Shown: positions 15,608-24,124, counted from the first letter of the stretch. The stretch: 42,107 nucleotides of DNA from Lachnospiraceae bacterium (GCA_017553505.1 JAFZLD010000004.1:1-42107); one strand, 5' to 3'. Numbers and translations: made by a program. Notes: generated by a model not told the origin, from the letters alone.

Positions 15608-17056
15608 CTACTTAAGTACATTTAACTTCTCTAAGCTTCCGTCCTCGGGACCCTGCATTGAGCAGCCCTTTTCTTTGGCATAGAGGGTATAATCTATAAT
15701 CTCTTCGGTAATCATCTCACCCGGTGCAAGAATCGGTATACCCGGCGGATAACACATCACAAACTCACCGCAGATGCGACCGACGGTCTCCCTTATCGGC
15801 ACGAGTTCTTTGTCCGAATAGAAGGCTTTCTGGGGCGTAGCTGCCACGATAGGCGCGATATACTCGGCATTGTGAAGCTTGGACGTGGGCTTCGAGTACA
15901 AACGCTTAATATCCTCAAGCGCACCCACAAGTCTCTCGATATCCTGCATACGGTCACCAATCGAAATGTACGCAAGGATGTTGCCGATATCGCCGAACTC
16001 TATCTGAATATCGTACTCATCACGCAGCAAATCGTAGACCTCAATGCCCGTAAGACCGATATCCCTTGTATATACGGAAAGCTTCGTTACATCGTAGTCA
16101 TAAATACTGCTGCCGTTCACAAGCTCCTTACCGTACGCGTAGTAGCCGCCGATTGAATTAATCTCGGACCTTGCATACTCCGCCATATTCTTAACCTTCT
16201 CGAATGACTCGCGCCCGCGAAGCGCCAGATTACGCCTCGATATATCCAGACTCGACAAAAGAAGGTAGCTCGCGCTTGTAGTCTGCGTGAGGTTAATAAT
16301 CTGCTCCACGTATCGTGTATTAACGTTCTCACCCAGCAAAAGAAGGGAACTCTGTGTCAAGCTTCCTCCCGACTTGTGCATACTTACCGCCGCCATATCG
16401 GCTCCTGCCTCCATGGCACACACCGGAAGGTTCTCATTAAAATAAAGATGTGTTCCGTGCGCCTCGTCCACAAGCACCATCATGTTATGCTCGTGAGCAA
16501 GCTTAACGATAGAGCGAAGGTCCGAACATATTCCGTAATAAGTAGGATTGTTTACAAGAATGGCCTTGGCTTCGGGATGTTTCTCGATTGCTTCTTTGAC
16601 CTTGGAAATCTCCATACCGAGGGCGATTCCGATATGCTCCTCCACCTCGGGATTCACATACACAGGCTCCGCGCCGCACAACACCAGCGCATTGATAACA
16701 CTTCTGTGCACGTTTCGGGGAAGTATAATCTTATCACCCGCCTTGCACGCAGTAAGCACCATACTCTGCACCGCCGATGTGGTACCGCCCACCATGAAAT
16801 ACGCATGCGCCGCTTTAAAGGCCTCTGCCGCCAGCATCTCCGCATCCAGAATAACCGACACGGGATGGCACAGATTATCGAGGGGCTTCATTGAATTGAC
16901 ATCCAAGCCTACGCACTTCTCACCAAGAAGCGTCACAAGCTCCGGGTTACCCCTTCCTCTCTTATGCCCCGGCACATCAAAGGGCACCACTCTCTGCTTT
17001 CTGAATCTTTCCAGCGCCTCGTATACCGGCGCCGACTTCTGCTTTTCTAAATCCAT
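15608..17056 (-). CDS. speA: Arginine decarboxylase, PLP fold type I (Orn/Lys/Arg decarboxylase family)
   Basis: A 482-residue enzyme, short like Bacillus SpeA, that converts arginine to agmatine and CO2. Residues 29-35 are PGHKRGR; the PLP-binding lysine is K228 in VSMHKSGGSLTQSS; the PLP-phosphate and cofactor Asp motifs are GGTTSAVQ and LVDEAHGTHL. The C-terminal domain (about 380-482) has the YPPGIPILAPGE segment. The ATG at 17056 matches the family N-terminus; a GTG 36 nt upstream would start inside the terminator and is rejected. The ribosome site is weak (GGTTGGAG close to ATG). It leads the six-gene polyamine operon, and agmatine passes to AguA and AguB encoded at the far end. Lysine or ornithine decarboxylation is less likely given aguA and aguB. 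Confidence 0.92.
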   Translation of the reverse strand: MDLEKQKSAPVYEALERFRKQRVVPFDVPGHKRGRGNPELVTLLGEKCVGLDVNSMKPLDNLCHPVSVILDAEMLAAEAFKAAHAYFMVGGTTSAVQSMVLTACKAGDKIILPRNVHRSVINALVLCGAEPVYVNPEVEEHIGIALGMEISKVKEAIEKHPEAKAILVNNPTYYGICSDLRSIVKLAHEHNMMVLVDEAHGTHLYFNENLPVCAMEAGADMAAVSMHKSGGSLTQSSLLLLGENVNTRYVEQIINLTQTTSASYLLLSSLDISRRNLALRGRESFEKVKNMAEYARSEINSIGGYYAYGKELVNGSSIYDYDVTKLSVYTRDIGLTGIEVYDLLRDEYDIQIEFGDIGNILAYISIGDRMQDIERLVGALEDIKRLYSKPTSKLHNAEYIAPIVAATPQKAFYSDKELVPIRETVGRICGEFVMCYPPGIPILAPGEMITEEIIDYTLYAKEKGCSMQGPEDGSLEKLNVLK

Positions 17057-17074
17057 AACTCCAACCCTACCAAC

Positions 17075-17122
17075 AAAAAAACGCAGGTGCACGGACGCTC
17101 GTAAGCATCCTCCTACACCTGC
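17075..17122 (-). terminator. Intrinsic terminator in the speA leader (attenuator-like)
   Basis: On the minus strand GCAGGTG (17116-17122) pairs with CACCTGC (17083-17089), with an inner stem GGATGC/GCGTCC, followed by seven T (17075-17081). The T-run ends 18 nt before the speA ATG. A complete terminator so close to the start of the operon's first gene fits an attenuator controlled by the leader upstream. Confidence 0.85.
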
Positions 17123-17400
17123 AAAATTGTCGTACTGTTATCTTATTGCTCCCGAATTACTACAGGGGTTACCGATGTCTATTGACCGTTTCACAAGTGA
17201 TTTGATTGTAAAGTTATCATCTTATAAAATTTGAGCCTGGCTTACGCCTTCTCAATCAATATTGCGATTGCTCGCATTCATTCGGCTTTCGACCCGCCTG
17301 TCCGTCCGGGCATATCTTTTTGACTGAATCTATGATTCAGCAAAAAGCGGTCGTATCCTGTATTACGGGATATATCCATATTGTTGTATCATACTTTCTT
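17123..17400 (-). ncRNA. Candidate structured leader RNA of the polyamine operon
   Basis: Read on the minus strand, the 280 nt before the terminator hold several strong hairpins. They are a bulged stem CTTTTTG-TGAATC/GATTCA-CAAAAAG (17316-17347), TGCGA-GCAA-TCGCA capped by a GNRA loop, and TTGAG..GGC-GTAA-GCC..CTCAA, also GNRA-capped. A GC-rich stretch with CCCG/CGGG sits between. No known riboswitch class is recognised. Together with the terminator this looks like an aptamer plus expression platform, but that is inference. No protein gene is seen. Confidence 0.5.
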
Positions 17401-17674
17401 CTTTTATACAATGATTTTTTCAATTTTTTCGCCCCGGATTTTTTCGTGTTTTTAGACGTTTTTCGAAACATCTCGAAAAATTAACCAATAATTATACGCT
17501 CACCCCCTATTCTTTCTTCCACCCCCGCCGATATATATAGTGTCAGGGAAAATGAAACGGATTTCACAAATGTTAACGATTTATTATCTTAACAACGCGA
17601 ACCGACAACCGCTAGACGGTAGTCTTAATAGGCAAAGATGAATAAAGCGTTAACCCATCCACGGAGGAAAAAAG
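17401..17674. other. AT-rich divergent spacer, no gene
   Basis: It must hold promoters for the leftward speA leader and the rightward gene at 17675, but no box pair is convincing; TATTAT at 17582-17587 lacks a good -35. The strong GGAGG ribosome site at 17663-17667 precedes the ATG at 17675. Confidence 0.6.
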
Positions 17675-19624
17675 ATGAGAAGACTTAACAGAGTAGCAAA
17701 CATCACAACCAAGGCAATCGCAACCGTATTAAGCCTTTCATTAATGTTCGGAAATACACTTGGCTCTTACGCCGAGGAATTAAATACAGCAACAGCCCTC
17801 TACGAAGAAGGCATTGCACAGCTTGAAAGCGCGGAAGCTGAAACTGCACCCATCGCATTTGGCGATACCGAAGAGACAGCACCCACGCTTGATTCTTATG
17901 CAGAAGCAGCATCTGAACTTGACACCGCAGCTGAAGCAGCTTGCGACAACGCAGGAATCGCTAACACTAACGACGACAAGGACGTAGCATACGCAGCTAA
18001 GGACGAAGCAGTATCAAACCTTTCTACAGCAGAAGAAAAGCTTGCAGAATCCATCTCCGCTTTAGAAGCAGCTCAGGCTGAATACGCAGAAGCAGACGCA
18101 GCTCAGCAGGCAGCACAGGAAGCATACGACACCGCAGCAGCTGAACTTGCAACCGCTACCACCGATACCGCAACCGCAAGAGCAACTCTTGAAGCAGCTC
18201 AGAAGCAGATTGAAGTACAGGAAGAGAAAAAGAACGCACTCGAGAAGATTGAAGAACAGTACTACGGCGAACTCGTATACTTCTTCTACCTTTCCGTAGG
18301 CGAGAACAATATCGTATTTGACGAAGACGGTCGTCTCAACGTTGAAGCAACCGCAGCTAACATGACCGAAGATCAGGCAGCTAACGCAGGCAAGATTGAC
18401 AACGAATACTTATTCAGATTCGGCAGAAAGCTCACCAAAGAACTCGTAGAATACATGGTTTTAAACAGAGACGACGTTGATCCCGAAACCGCAGAATTCA
18501 CCTTCGGAACCACCGGCTCCATCAGCACCAAGAAGAAAGCTCAGGAAGCAGTTGTATTCACCAACCAGTACGGTCACGACATGGTTGTTAACAAAGAGCC
18601 CAACCAGTACAAGAAAGACATCAGCGGCAACGAAGTATACGGTGGCGAAACCGAAGAATATCGTTGGGGCACCACCAACTACAACAGCGGCCGTGGCAAC
18701 CACACCGAAGTTACTTACAAAGACGTAAGCGGCAACCTTCACACCGAGTATTACAACTACGTTAGAAAGAACGCATCCGCAGGCGATGTAACCGATTACG
18801 AAAGCGGAAACCTCTTCCTTGCAGTAATTACCCAGGGCGAAGACGGCAAGTGGTATCCCGCAAGAGTTGAAGACGAAAACAACTACGATGACTACAACAA
18901 GCTTACCGCAGCCATCGAAGCACTTAACCAGATTGAAGATTACAACAAGGCAAAAGCAGACGTTGCTGCAGCACTTGCAAGAGTAGAAGCTCTCGAAGCA
19001 ACACTTGCAACCTTAAGCGCTAACGCATCCGCAGAAAGCACCCGCCTTACCACATTGAAGAACGCACTTATCGATGCTAAGGCAGACCTTGACGCAGCAG
19101 AAGCTAACAAGGCTAACCTTCAGGCTACTTACGATAACGCTAAGGCAGTTGTTGAAGCAATCGACCTTTCCAGATTCGACATCGTAGTAGTTCCCGCTCC
19201 CGCAGCTAACGAAACTCCTGCAGCAGAGCCCGCAGTTGTTGAAATCGTTCCCGCAGAGACCCCCGCAGCAGCAGCTCCCGTAGTTGCACCCGCTCCCGTA
19301 GCAGAAGTACCTGCAATCTCTGAAGAAGTTACAGAAGCAATCGAAGATATCGTTACCGCAATCGCAGCAGCTCCCGTAGTTGCAGCTTCCGAAACTCCCG
19401 TTGAAGTTACCGAAGTTATTGCAGAAGAAATCACCGAAGCTCCCGTAGAGACTTCTTACGAACTTACAGAAGCAGACATCGACGCAGACCTTACTCCTCT
19501 TGCTAACTTACCTCTCCTTGTTGAAAACATGAAGAGCGTATGGTGGATCTGGATTGTAATCGCTGTAACAGTCATCACAATGTACATTTTTTACAAAAAG
19601 ACAAAGAAAGAAGAAACTCATTAA
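17675..19624 (+). CDS. Ala-rich secreted coiled-coil protein with C-terminal membrane anchor
   Basis: A 649-residue protein of unknown family. A signal peptide occupies about 1-33 (basic RRLNRVANITTK, hydrophobic core, cut near SYA-EE). Residues 35-200 are Ala/Glu-rich with heptad patterns typical of long coiled coils. Residues 205-400 are a Tyr/Asn-rich globular part. Residues 405-500 are a second coiled coil, and about 505-600 is a Pro-Ala-Glu-Val stalk. One membrane segment (WWIWIVIAVTVITMYIFY) is followed by KKTKKEETH. No LPxTG motif is present, so sortase attachment is unlikely and the protein is probably membrane-anchored with a stalk reaching through the wall. Codon use is very narrow (Ala mostly GCA), pointing to high expression. 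Single gene with its own terminator. Function not known. Confidence 0.88.
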   Translation: MRRLNRVANITTKAIATVLSLSLMFGNTLGSYAEELNTATALYEEGIAQLESAEAETAPIAFGDTEETAPTLDSYAEAASELDTAAEAACDNAGIANTNDDKDVAYAAKDEAVSNLSTAEEKLAESISALEAAQAEYAEADAAQQAAQEAYDTAAAELATATTDTATARATLEAAQKQIEVQEEKKNALEKIEEQYYGELVYFFYLSVGENNIVFDEDGRLNVEATAANMTEDQAANAGKIDNEYLFRFGRKLTKELVEYMVLNRDDVDPETAEFTFGTTGSISTKKKAQEAVVFTNQYGHDMVVNKEPNQYKKDISGNEVYGGETEEYRWGTTNYNSGRGNHTEVTYKDVSGNLHTEYYNYVRKNASAGDVTDYESGNLFLAVITQGEDGKWYPARVEDENNYDDYNKLTAAIEALNQIEDYNKAKADVAAALARVEALEATLATLSANASAESTRLTTLKNALIDAKADLDAAEANKANLQATYDNAKAVVEAIDLSRFDIVVVPAPAANETPAAEPAVVEIVPAETPAAAAPVVAPAPVAEVPAISEEVTEAIEDIVTAIAAAPVVAASETPVEVTEVIAEEITEAPVETSYELTEADIDADLTPLANLPLLVENMKSVWWIWIVIAVTVITMYIFYKKTKKEETH

Positions 19625-19648
19625 TAACCTCCTCTTTTTCCCATCATA

Positions 19649-19677
19649 AAAACAGCGGGTCTACGGCCCGCTGTTTT
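19649..19677. terminator. Bidirectional terminator between convergent genes
   Basis: AAAACAGCGGG (19649-19659) and CCCGCTGTTTT (19667-19677) form an 11-bp stem with a 7-nt loop. It serves the coiled-coil gene on the plus strand and the uxaB-uxaA-DUF6171 operon on the minus strand. Confidence 0.92.
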
Positions 19678-19694
19678 GCTGTCTGTAAATATTC

Positions 19695-19955
19695 TTACCA
19701 TTTCTTGTAAGGGCAGTAATTAGCGCTCTTGGCAGCCCTAAGCTCCACATAGCAGCCGCAGGCTCCGCACATACCGTCCGCAAGTCTCTCGCACTCCGTA
19801 CATTTCTTAAGACGCTCCTCATAAAGCTCCGGCACCGTCTTAATATCCTCCGGAATGTTTGCAATCAGTTCCTGTAAAGTTTTAAAATACTCGTCCTTGC
19901 TGATCATGTCCCTTGTAAGACACTTTCTGCAAAAGCGAAAATTCTTATCATCCAT
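19695..19955 (-). CDS. Small Cys-rich protein, DUF6171-like
   Basis: 86 residues with eight or more cysteines in paired motifs: CRKC near residue 9, CTEC near 52, CGACGC near 63 and a C-terminal YCPYKKW. The spacing suggests one or two zinc sites. It resembles the DUF6171 proteins seen in Lachnospiraceae, by recall only. The start lies 1 nt after the uxaA stop, so it is translated together with uxaA as the last gene of the hexuronate operon and is followed by the terminator at 19649. There is no signal peptide. Function unknown; the tight linkage to uxaA is suggestive but could be chance. Confidence 0.82.
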   Translation of the reverse strand: MDDKNFRFCRKCLTRDMISKDEYFKTLQELIANIPEDIKTVPELYEERLKKCTECERLADGMCGACGCYVELRAAKSANYCPYKKW

Positions 19956-19956
19956 G

Positions 19957-21456
19957 CTACAGCGTTACGCCCTTCTTAAATATCGCCATATCATGATACC
20001 CCGATTTCTCGGCGTTGACAAGGCGCCCCTCCGCAACATCAAGCACATAATTGTAAAGCTCCACTGCTAAGTCTCCCGCCGCCACATCGCTAAGAAGCTG
20101 CCCCGCATTAAAGTCAATCCATTTGCTCTTATGCTCCGACAGCGCCGTATTGCTCGATATCTTAACCGTCGGCACCGGTGAAGCGAAAGGTGTTCCCCGT
20201 CCTGTTGTAAAAAGAACAATATTCGCACCACTCGCCGCAAGCGCAGTAGCCGCCACAAGATCATTGCCCGGCGCACTCAAAAGGTTAAGTCCCGCCTCAC
20301 AGGCCTTCTCGCCATACCCAAGCACTCCGCACACCGGCGAAGAGCCCGACTTCTGCGTACAGCCGAGGGACTTATCTTCAAGTGTCGATATTCCGCCTGC
20401 TTTGTTGCCGGGAGAAGGGTTCTCATAAACAGTCTGCCCATGGCTCTTAAAGTAATTCTTGAAATCATTTATAAGTTTAACCGTCTTCTCAAACAGATTA
20501 CGGTTCTTGCACCGATTCATAAGAAGCGTCTCAGCACCGAACATCTCCGGCACTTCCGTAAGAATCGTAGTACCGCCGTGACCCGTCAGTAAGTCCGAAA
20601 ACAGTCCCACCAAAGGATTGGCCGTGATACCCGAAAATCCGTCGGAGCCGCCGCATTTAAGGCCCACCGTAAGCTTGGACACAGGAAGCTCGATACGCTT
20701 GTCTTCCGCCGCTCGATCGATAAGCTCACGTACTATCTTAACGCCTTCTTCCACCTCATCTTCCACATCCTGAGCCACCAGAAACTTAACTCGCGATTCA
20801 TCGAAATCCCCAAGATAAGGCTTAAGTACGGGTATATTGCTGTTCTCGCATCCAAGTCCCAGCACCAGCACACCGCCCGCATTGGGATGTGTAATCAAAT
20901 CTGCGAGAATCTGTCTCGTATCCTCCTGATCACCGCCCATCTGAGAGCAACCGTATGGATGGGGAAAAGAAACCACCGTTTCAACCGCCCCATGCACGAA
21001 AGGGCGCGTGAGCTCAGCGATTCTGTCCGCCACGTTATTAACGCAGCCGACCGTGGGAATTACCCAGATTTCGTTGCGTACGCCGGCCTTACCGTTATGA
21101 CGCAGGTAACCTTTAAAGGTATCGCGTACTTTAACGCCTGCCATGGGGCTTTCTCTCTCCACAGGGTCATATGTGTATTCAAACTCTTCATCCAAACGGG
21201 TAGCGAGATTATGTACATGAACATGGCTGCCGGCCGCAATGTCGACCTTAGCCTTGCCGATAGGCTCGCCGTACTTGATGACAGACTCGCCTGCCGAAAT
21301 GTCTTTAAGCGCTATCTTATGGCCCGCCGGAATGTCGTCCCGCGCAGTAATCAAAGCGCCGTCAACAGCAACACAGTCGCCGCTTTTAACCGCCTCAAGC
21401 ACAACCGCCACCGAATCCGAAGGATGAATTTTAATAATCTTACGAGTATCGCTCAT
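19957..21456 (-). CDS. uxaA: Altronate dehydratase
   Basis: A 499-residue enzyme that dehydrates D-altronate to 2-keto-3-deoxygluconate. Residues 1-95 form the SAF-like UxaA N-domain (IKIHPSDSVAVVLEAVKSGD, HKIALKDISAG, HVHNL). The rest is the UxaA/GarD catalytic part with GYLRHNGKAGVRNEIWVIPTVGCVNNVA, FPHPYGCSQMGGD, GLGCENSN, GLKCGGSDGFSGITANPL and the C-terminal FTTGRGTPFASPVPTVKISSN. The conserved Cys/His residues that hold the metal are present. The ATG shares one base with the uxaB stop (TGATG), so expression is coupled. Galactarate dehydratase is an alternative within the family, but the neighbours fix the role. Confidence 0.95.
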   Translation of the reverse strand: MSDTRKIIKIHPSDSVAVVLEAVKSGDCVAVDGALITARDDIPAGHKIALKDISAGESVIKYGEPIGKAKVDIAAGSHVHVHNLATRLDEEFEYTYDPVERESPMAGVKVRDTFKGYLRHNGKAGVRNEIWVIPTVGCVNNVADRIAELTRPFVHGAVETVVSFPHPYGCSQMGGDQEDTRQILADLITHPNAGGVLVLGLGCENSNIPVLKPYLGDFDESRVKFLVAQDVEDEVEEGVKIVRELIDRAAEDKRIELPVSKLTVGLKCGGSDGFSGITANPLVGLFSDLLTGHGGTTILTEVPEMFGAETLLMNRCKNRNLFEKTVKLINDFKNYFKSHGQTVYENPSPGNKAGGISTLEDKSLGCTQKSGSSPVCGVLGYGEKACEAGLNLLSAPGNDLVAATALAASGANIVLFTTGRGTPFASPVPTVKISSNTALSEHKSKWIDFNAGQLLSDVAAGDLAVELYNYVLDVAEGRLVNAEKSGYHDMAIFKKGVTL

Positions 21457-22916
21457 CAGAAGTTTTTCTCCATAGCCGCTCTCATGCCGAGAGTCCTGAT
21501 ATCGTCAAGATATCCGCATACAAGTTTATAAGTGTTGCTGAGCACCGATAAGTCCTGTCCCCAGAAGCTTTCTTTGGCCAGAAATGCCTTAACGAACTCT
21601 TCCGTAGGCTTGCCGGAATTGTCTTTAAAGAACTCAAGTACCGCAAGGTCGTCCATAATCTTGTATTCCTCGCCGTTACGGTTACCGATCAAAGCATTGC
21701 CTTCAAGCTTCTCCGATGAATAGAACGCCATAAGCGCCGCCAAAGAAAACGTCAGATGCTTAGGATTCTCGCCCTTAAGCCTGATGTACTCGGTGAAGCT
21801 CGGCATACAACGAGCCTTCCACTTCGAAACGCTGTTAAGGGAAATGGACAGAAGCGCATGATCCACATAAGGATTGTTGAATCGTCCGATTACCGCATCC
21901 GCAAAGTCCAGAAGGTCCTGCTTGGGAAGAGTCAGCGTGGGAATTACCTCATCAAAAATCGTAGCATTCATAAAGTCGCGAATAAGCTTGTCTTCCATGG
22001 ATTCCCTTACGATATTGTTGCCGCAGAGATATGAAGCAAGCACAAAAGAAGTATGCGCGCCGTTAAGAATGCGCACCTTTCTTTGCTTGTAAGGCTTCTG
22101 ATTGTCTGTATAAATTACGGGAAGGCCCGCTTTCACAAAAGGAAGCTCCTCGCTTAAGTCCTTTTGGGACTCGATAACCCAAAGTGCAAAGGGCTCTGCG
22201 GTCACCACAAGTCTGTCTTCGTAACCGAGTTCCTGCCAAATCTCCTCTTCATGTCCGCGGGGATATCCGGTAACTATACGGTCTACAAGGGTGGAACAGA
22301 AGTTGCAAGACTCCTTAACCCAGGTTCTGAAGTCCTCCGGCAATTTCCAGAGGGTGATAAATTCATTGACGCATCTTTCAAGCTCGATACCGTTGTCATC
22401 GATAAGTTCCACGGGAAGGATAACAAGGCCTTTGTCGGTCGCTCCCTTAAAAGCATTGAATCTTTCATATAAGAATTTTGTAAGCTTACCGGGATAGGTC
22501 TTGGGAGGTTTTGCGTCCAAAGAATCCGTTTCGTCATATACGATGCCCGCTTCGGTGGTATTGGACACGATGTATCTTAAAGTATCAAGGCGAGCATACT
22601 CCATAAATCTGTCGTATTCTTCATAAACGCCTACCGTATCCGCTACGGAAGTAACTATTCGATTAATAACCTTAGGCTCACCGTCCACGCGGCCGCGAAG
22701 GGAAACCGTGTAAATATTGTCCTGCTTTTTAAACTGCTCGAGGTTACCGAACTCTATGGGCTTGGCAAGTACTATGCTTCCGTCAAAAAGCCCCTTTTCA
22801 TTGCAAATATCAAACATATAATCAACGAAGGCTCTAAGGAAATTGCCCTCGCCAAACTGAAGTACCTTAATGGGGCGCTTCTTAACTTCAACCGATTTTG
22901 CGCTTAATTGTTCCAT
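21456..22916 (-). CDS. uxaB: Tagaturonate reductase (altronate oxidoreductase)
   Basis: A 486-residue NADH-dependent polyol-type dehydrogenase that reduces D-tagaturonate to D-altronate. The start VLQFGEGNFLRAFVDYMFD is the typical UxaB nucleotide-binding region. Further marks are SNTTEAGI, PAKLTKFL-like YPGKLTKFLYERF, LPVELIDDNG, VDRIVTGYPR and KVRILNGAHTSFVLASYL. It is the first gene of the minus-strand hexuronate operon, starts 53 nt downstream of a 20-bp operator, and shares a base with uxaA. Its substrate comes from UxaC, encoded across the divergent promoter region. Confidence 0.96.
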   Translation of the reverse strand: MEQLSAKSVEVKKRPIKVLQFGEGNFLRAFVDYMFDICNEKGLFDGSIVLAKPIEFGNLEQFKKQDNIYTVSLRGRVDGEPKVINRIVTSVADTVGVYEEYDRFMEYARLDTLRYIVSNTTEAGIVYDETDSLDAKPPKTYPGKLTKFLYERFNAFKGATDKGLVILPVELIDDNGIELERCVNEFITLWKLPEDFRTWVKESCNFCSTLVDRIVTGYPRGHEEEIWQELGYEDRLVVTAEPFALWVIESQKDLSEELPFVKAGLPVIYTDNQKPYKQRKVRILNGAHTSFVLASYLCGNNIVRESMEDKLIRDFMNATIFDEVIPTLTLPKQDLLDFADAVIGRFNNPYVDHALLSISLNSVSKWKARCMPSFTEYIRLKGENPKHLTFSLAALMAFYSSEKLEGNALIGNRNGEEYKIMDDLAVLEFFKDNSGKPTEEFVKAFLAKESFWGQDLSVLSNTYKLVCGYLDDIRTLGMRAAMEKNF

Positions 22917-22968
22917 GATTGTCCTCTTTCTTCATTCTTTTGCAAAGTATGCCGCAACAAACACAATT

Positions 22969-23020
22969 TTATGTAAGTGCTTACATAACGTATAATACTC
23001 TACGATACCAGCAAAGTCAA
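22969..23020 (-). promoter_or_regulatory. uxaB promoter with a perfect 20-bp operator at +1
   Basis: Minus strand TTGACT (23015-23020), 17-nt spacer, TATTAT (22992-22997). The expected start near 22985 falls inside the perfect dyad TTATGTAAG-TG-CTTACATAA (22969-22988), a position where a LacI-type repressor would block initiation. Confidence 0.82.
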
Positions 23021-23021
23021 C

Positions 23022-23076
23022 TTGCTTTTTGTGCCTCCTTTGGGTATAATCATTGTGAGTTTTGTAAACGCTTACA
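23022..23076 (+). promoter_or_regulatory. Promoter and operator of the lacI-uxaC unit
   Basis: Plus strand TTGCTT (23022-23027), 17-nt spacer, TATAAT (23045-23050). A second operator TGTAAACGCTTACA (23063-23076), sharing the TGTAA/TTACA arms, lies just after the predicted start. The -35 box is only 1 nt from that of the uxaB promoter, so the two promoters stand back to back. Confidence 0.8.
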
Positions 23077-23098
23077 TTTTGTTGATTGAGGCGCACGC

Positions 23099-24124
23099 AT
23101 GAGTGACAAGAAAGATAAACTTACAATTTACGACATATCGGAGAAATCCGGTGTTTCCATCGCAACGGTATCAAGAGTTCTTAACGGATACAGCAACGTT
23201 AACGAGAAGACCCGCGACAAAGTGCTCGCAGTCATGAGCGAAATGGGTTACAAGCCCAATGCTTTTGCCAGAGGCTTGGGTCTCGACAGCATGAAGACCA
23301 TAGGCATACTCTGTGCCGATTCTTCGGACGCATATCTTGCCAAGGCCGTCTACTACATAGAAGAAGCTTTAAGAGCGGCTCAGTACAACGCGCTTCTAAT
23401 CTGTACCGGCTACAGCTTTGAGGACAAGAAAAACGCTCTCGAGCTGCTCCTTGAGAGAAAAGTGGATGCCGCCATACTCGTCGGTTCCAATTTCGTAAGT
23501 TCCAAGGCGTCGGAGAACGTTTATATTAAGGATGCGGCCGCTTCGATTCCCGTAATGCTGCTTAACGCATGTTTCGAGTGCGATAACGTATATTCTCTGT
23601 ACTGCAATGATTACGCTGCGGTTAAGGCTGCGGTGGAGTTTCTTTATACAAAAGGACGTAAGAAGATTTTGTACCTGTACAACTCCAAGTCCTATTCCGG
23701 CACTAAGAAATTAAACGGTTTTAAAGACGCGCTTAAGGAGCATGGGGTAAGTTCTTCGACCGACTACGCGGTATACGTGCAGGGCGGTCCGGATGATACG
23801 GACAATTTCGTTAACATACTCAATAATCTTTGCGAGAACGGACTTGATTTTGACGCAGTCATGGCAAGTGAAGACTATCTTGCCATCGCCGCTTTAAAAT
23901 ATGGTATAAAGAAAGGGATGCGTATTCCCGAGGACCTTGCGGTTATAGGGTACAACAATTCATCTCTGTCTACGATTTTTGAGCCGGAACTTACAAGTGT
24001 GGACAACAAGCTTAAGCCCTTGTCGGAGCAGCTTGTCAACACTCTGTTAGGCGTTTTGAAAGGTGCCGAAATGCCCGGCAAGACCGAATATTCCGCGGAG
24101 CTTATAGAGCGCCGCACCACCTGA
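23099..24124 (+). CDS. LacI-family regulator of the hexuronate genes
   Basis: A 341-residue repressor. The DNA-binding domain (residues 7-60) contains LTIYDISEKSGVSIATVSRV and the hinge YKPNAFARGL. Residues 65-335 are the sugar-binding domain with the usual IGILCADSSDAYLAKA, VAVIGYNN-type and LTSVDNKLKPL segments. It is the first gene of the plus-strand unit and is followed 34 nt later by uxaC. Two matching operators flank the back-to-back promoters at 22969-23076, so it probably represses both units and itself, with a hexuronate or an intermediate as inducer. The inducer is inferred. Start chosen by the family N-terminus; the ribosome site upstream is weak (GAGGCG). Confidence 0.93.
   Translation: MSDKKDKLTIYDISEKSGVSIATVSRVLNGYSNVNEKTRDKVLAVMSEMGYKPNAFARGLGLDSMKTIGILCADSSDAYLAKAVYYIEEALRAAQYNALLICTGYSFEDKKNALELLLERKVDAAILVGSNFVSSKASENVYIKDAAASIPVMLLNACFECDNVYSLYCNDYAAVKAAVEFLYTKGRKKILYLYNSKSYSGTKKLNGFKDALKEHGVSSSTDYAVYVQGGPDDTDNFVNILNNLCENGLDFDAVMASEDYLAIAALKYGIKKGMRIPEDLAVIGYNNSSLSTIFEPELTSVDNKLKPLSEQLVNTLLGVLKGAEMPGKTEYSAELIERRTT

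Noticed and set aside
17057-17092. GTG-started extension of speA
   Set aside because: It would begin inside the terminator stem and add residues not found in the family; the ATG at 17056 matches homologues.
17067-17108. 13-codon leader peptide over the speA terminator
   Set aside because: The ATG abuts AGGAGG with no spacing, so initiation is unlikely, and it has only one Arg codon, so classic ribosome-mediated attenuation is not supported.
17161-17200. c-di-GMP-I riboswitch on the plus strand
   Set aside because: GGGGTTACCGATG resembles the 3' end of that class, but the GACGCAAAGCC core and the GNRA P2 arm are missing, and no gene follows for 480 nt.
17225-17260. Cobalamin riboswitch (B12 box) in the speA leader
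   Set aside because: The leader contains AAGCCAGG, similar to the B12 box start, but the rest of the box and the other conserved cores are absent, and the operon has no cobalamin link.
17675-19624. LPxTG-type sortase-anchored protein
   Set aside because: A C-terminal membrane segment and a basic tail are present, but no LPxTG or variant precedes the segment.
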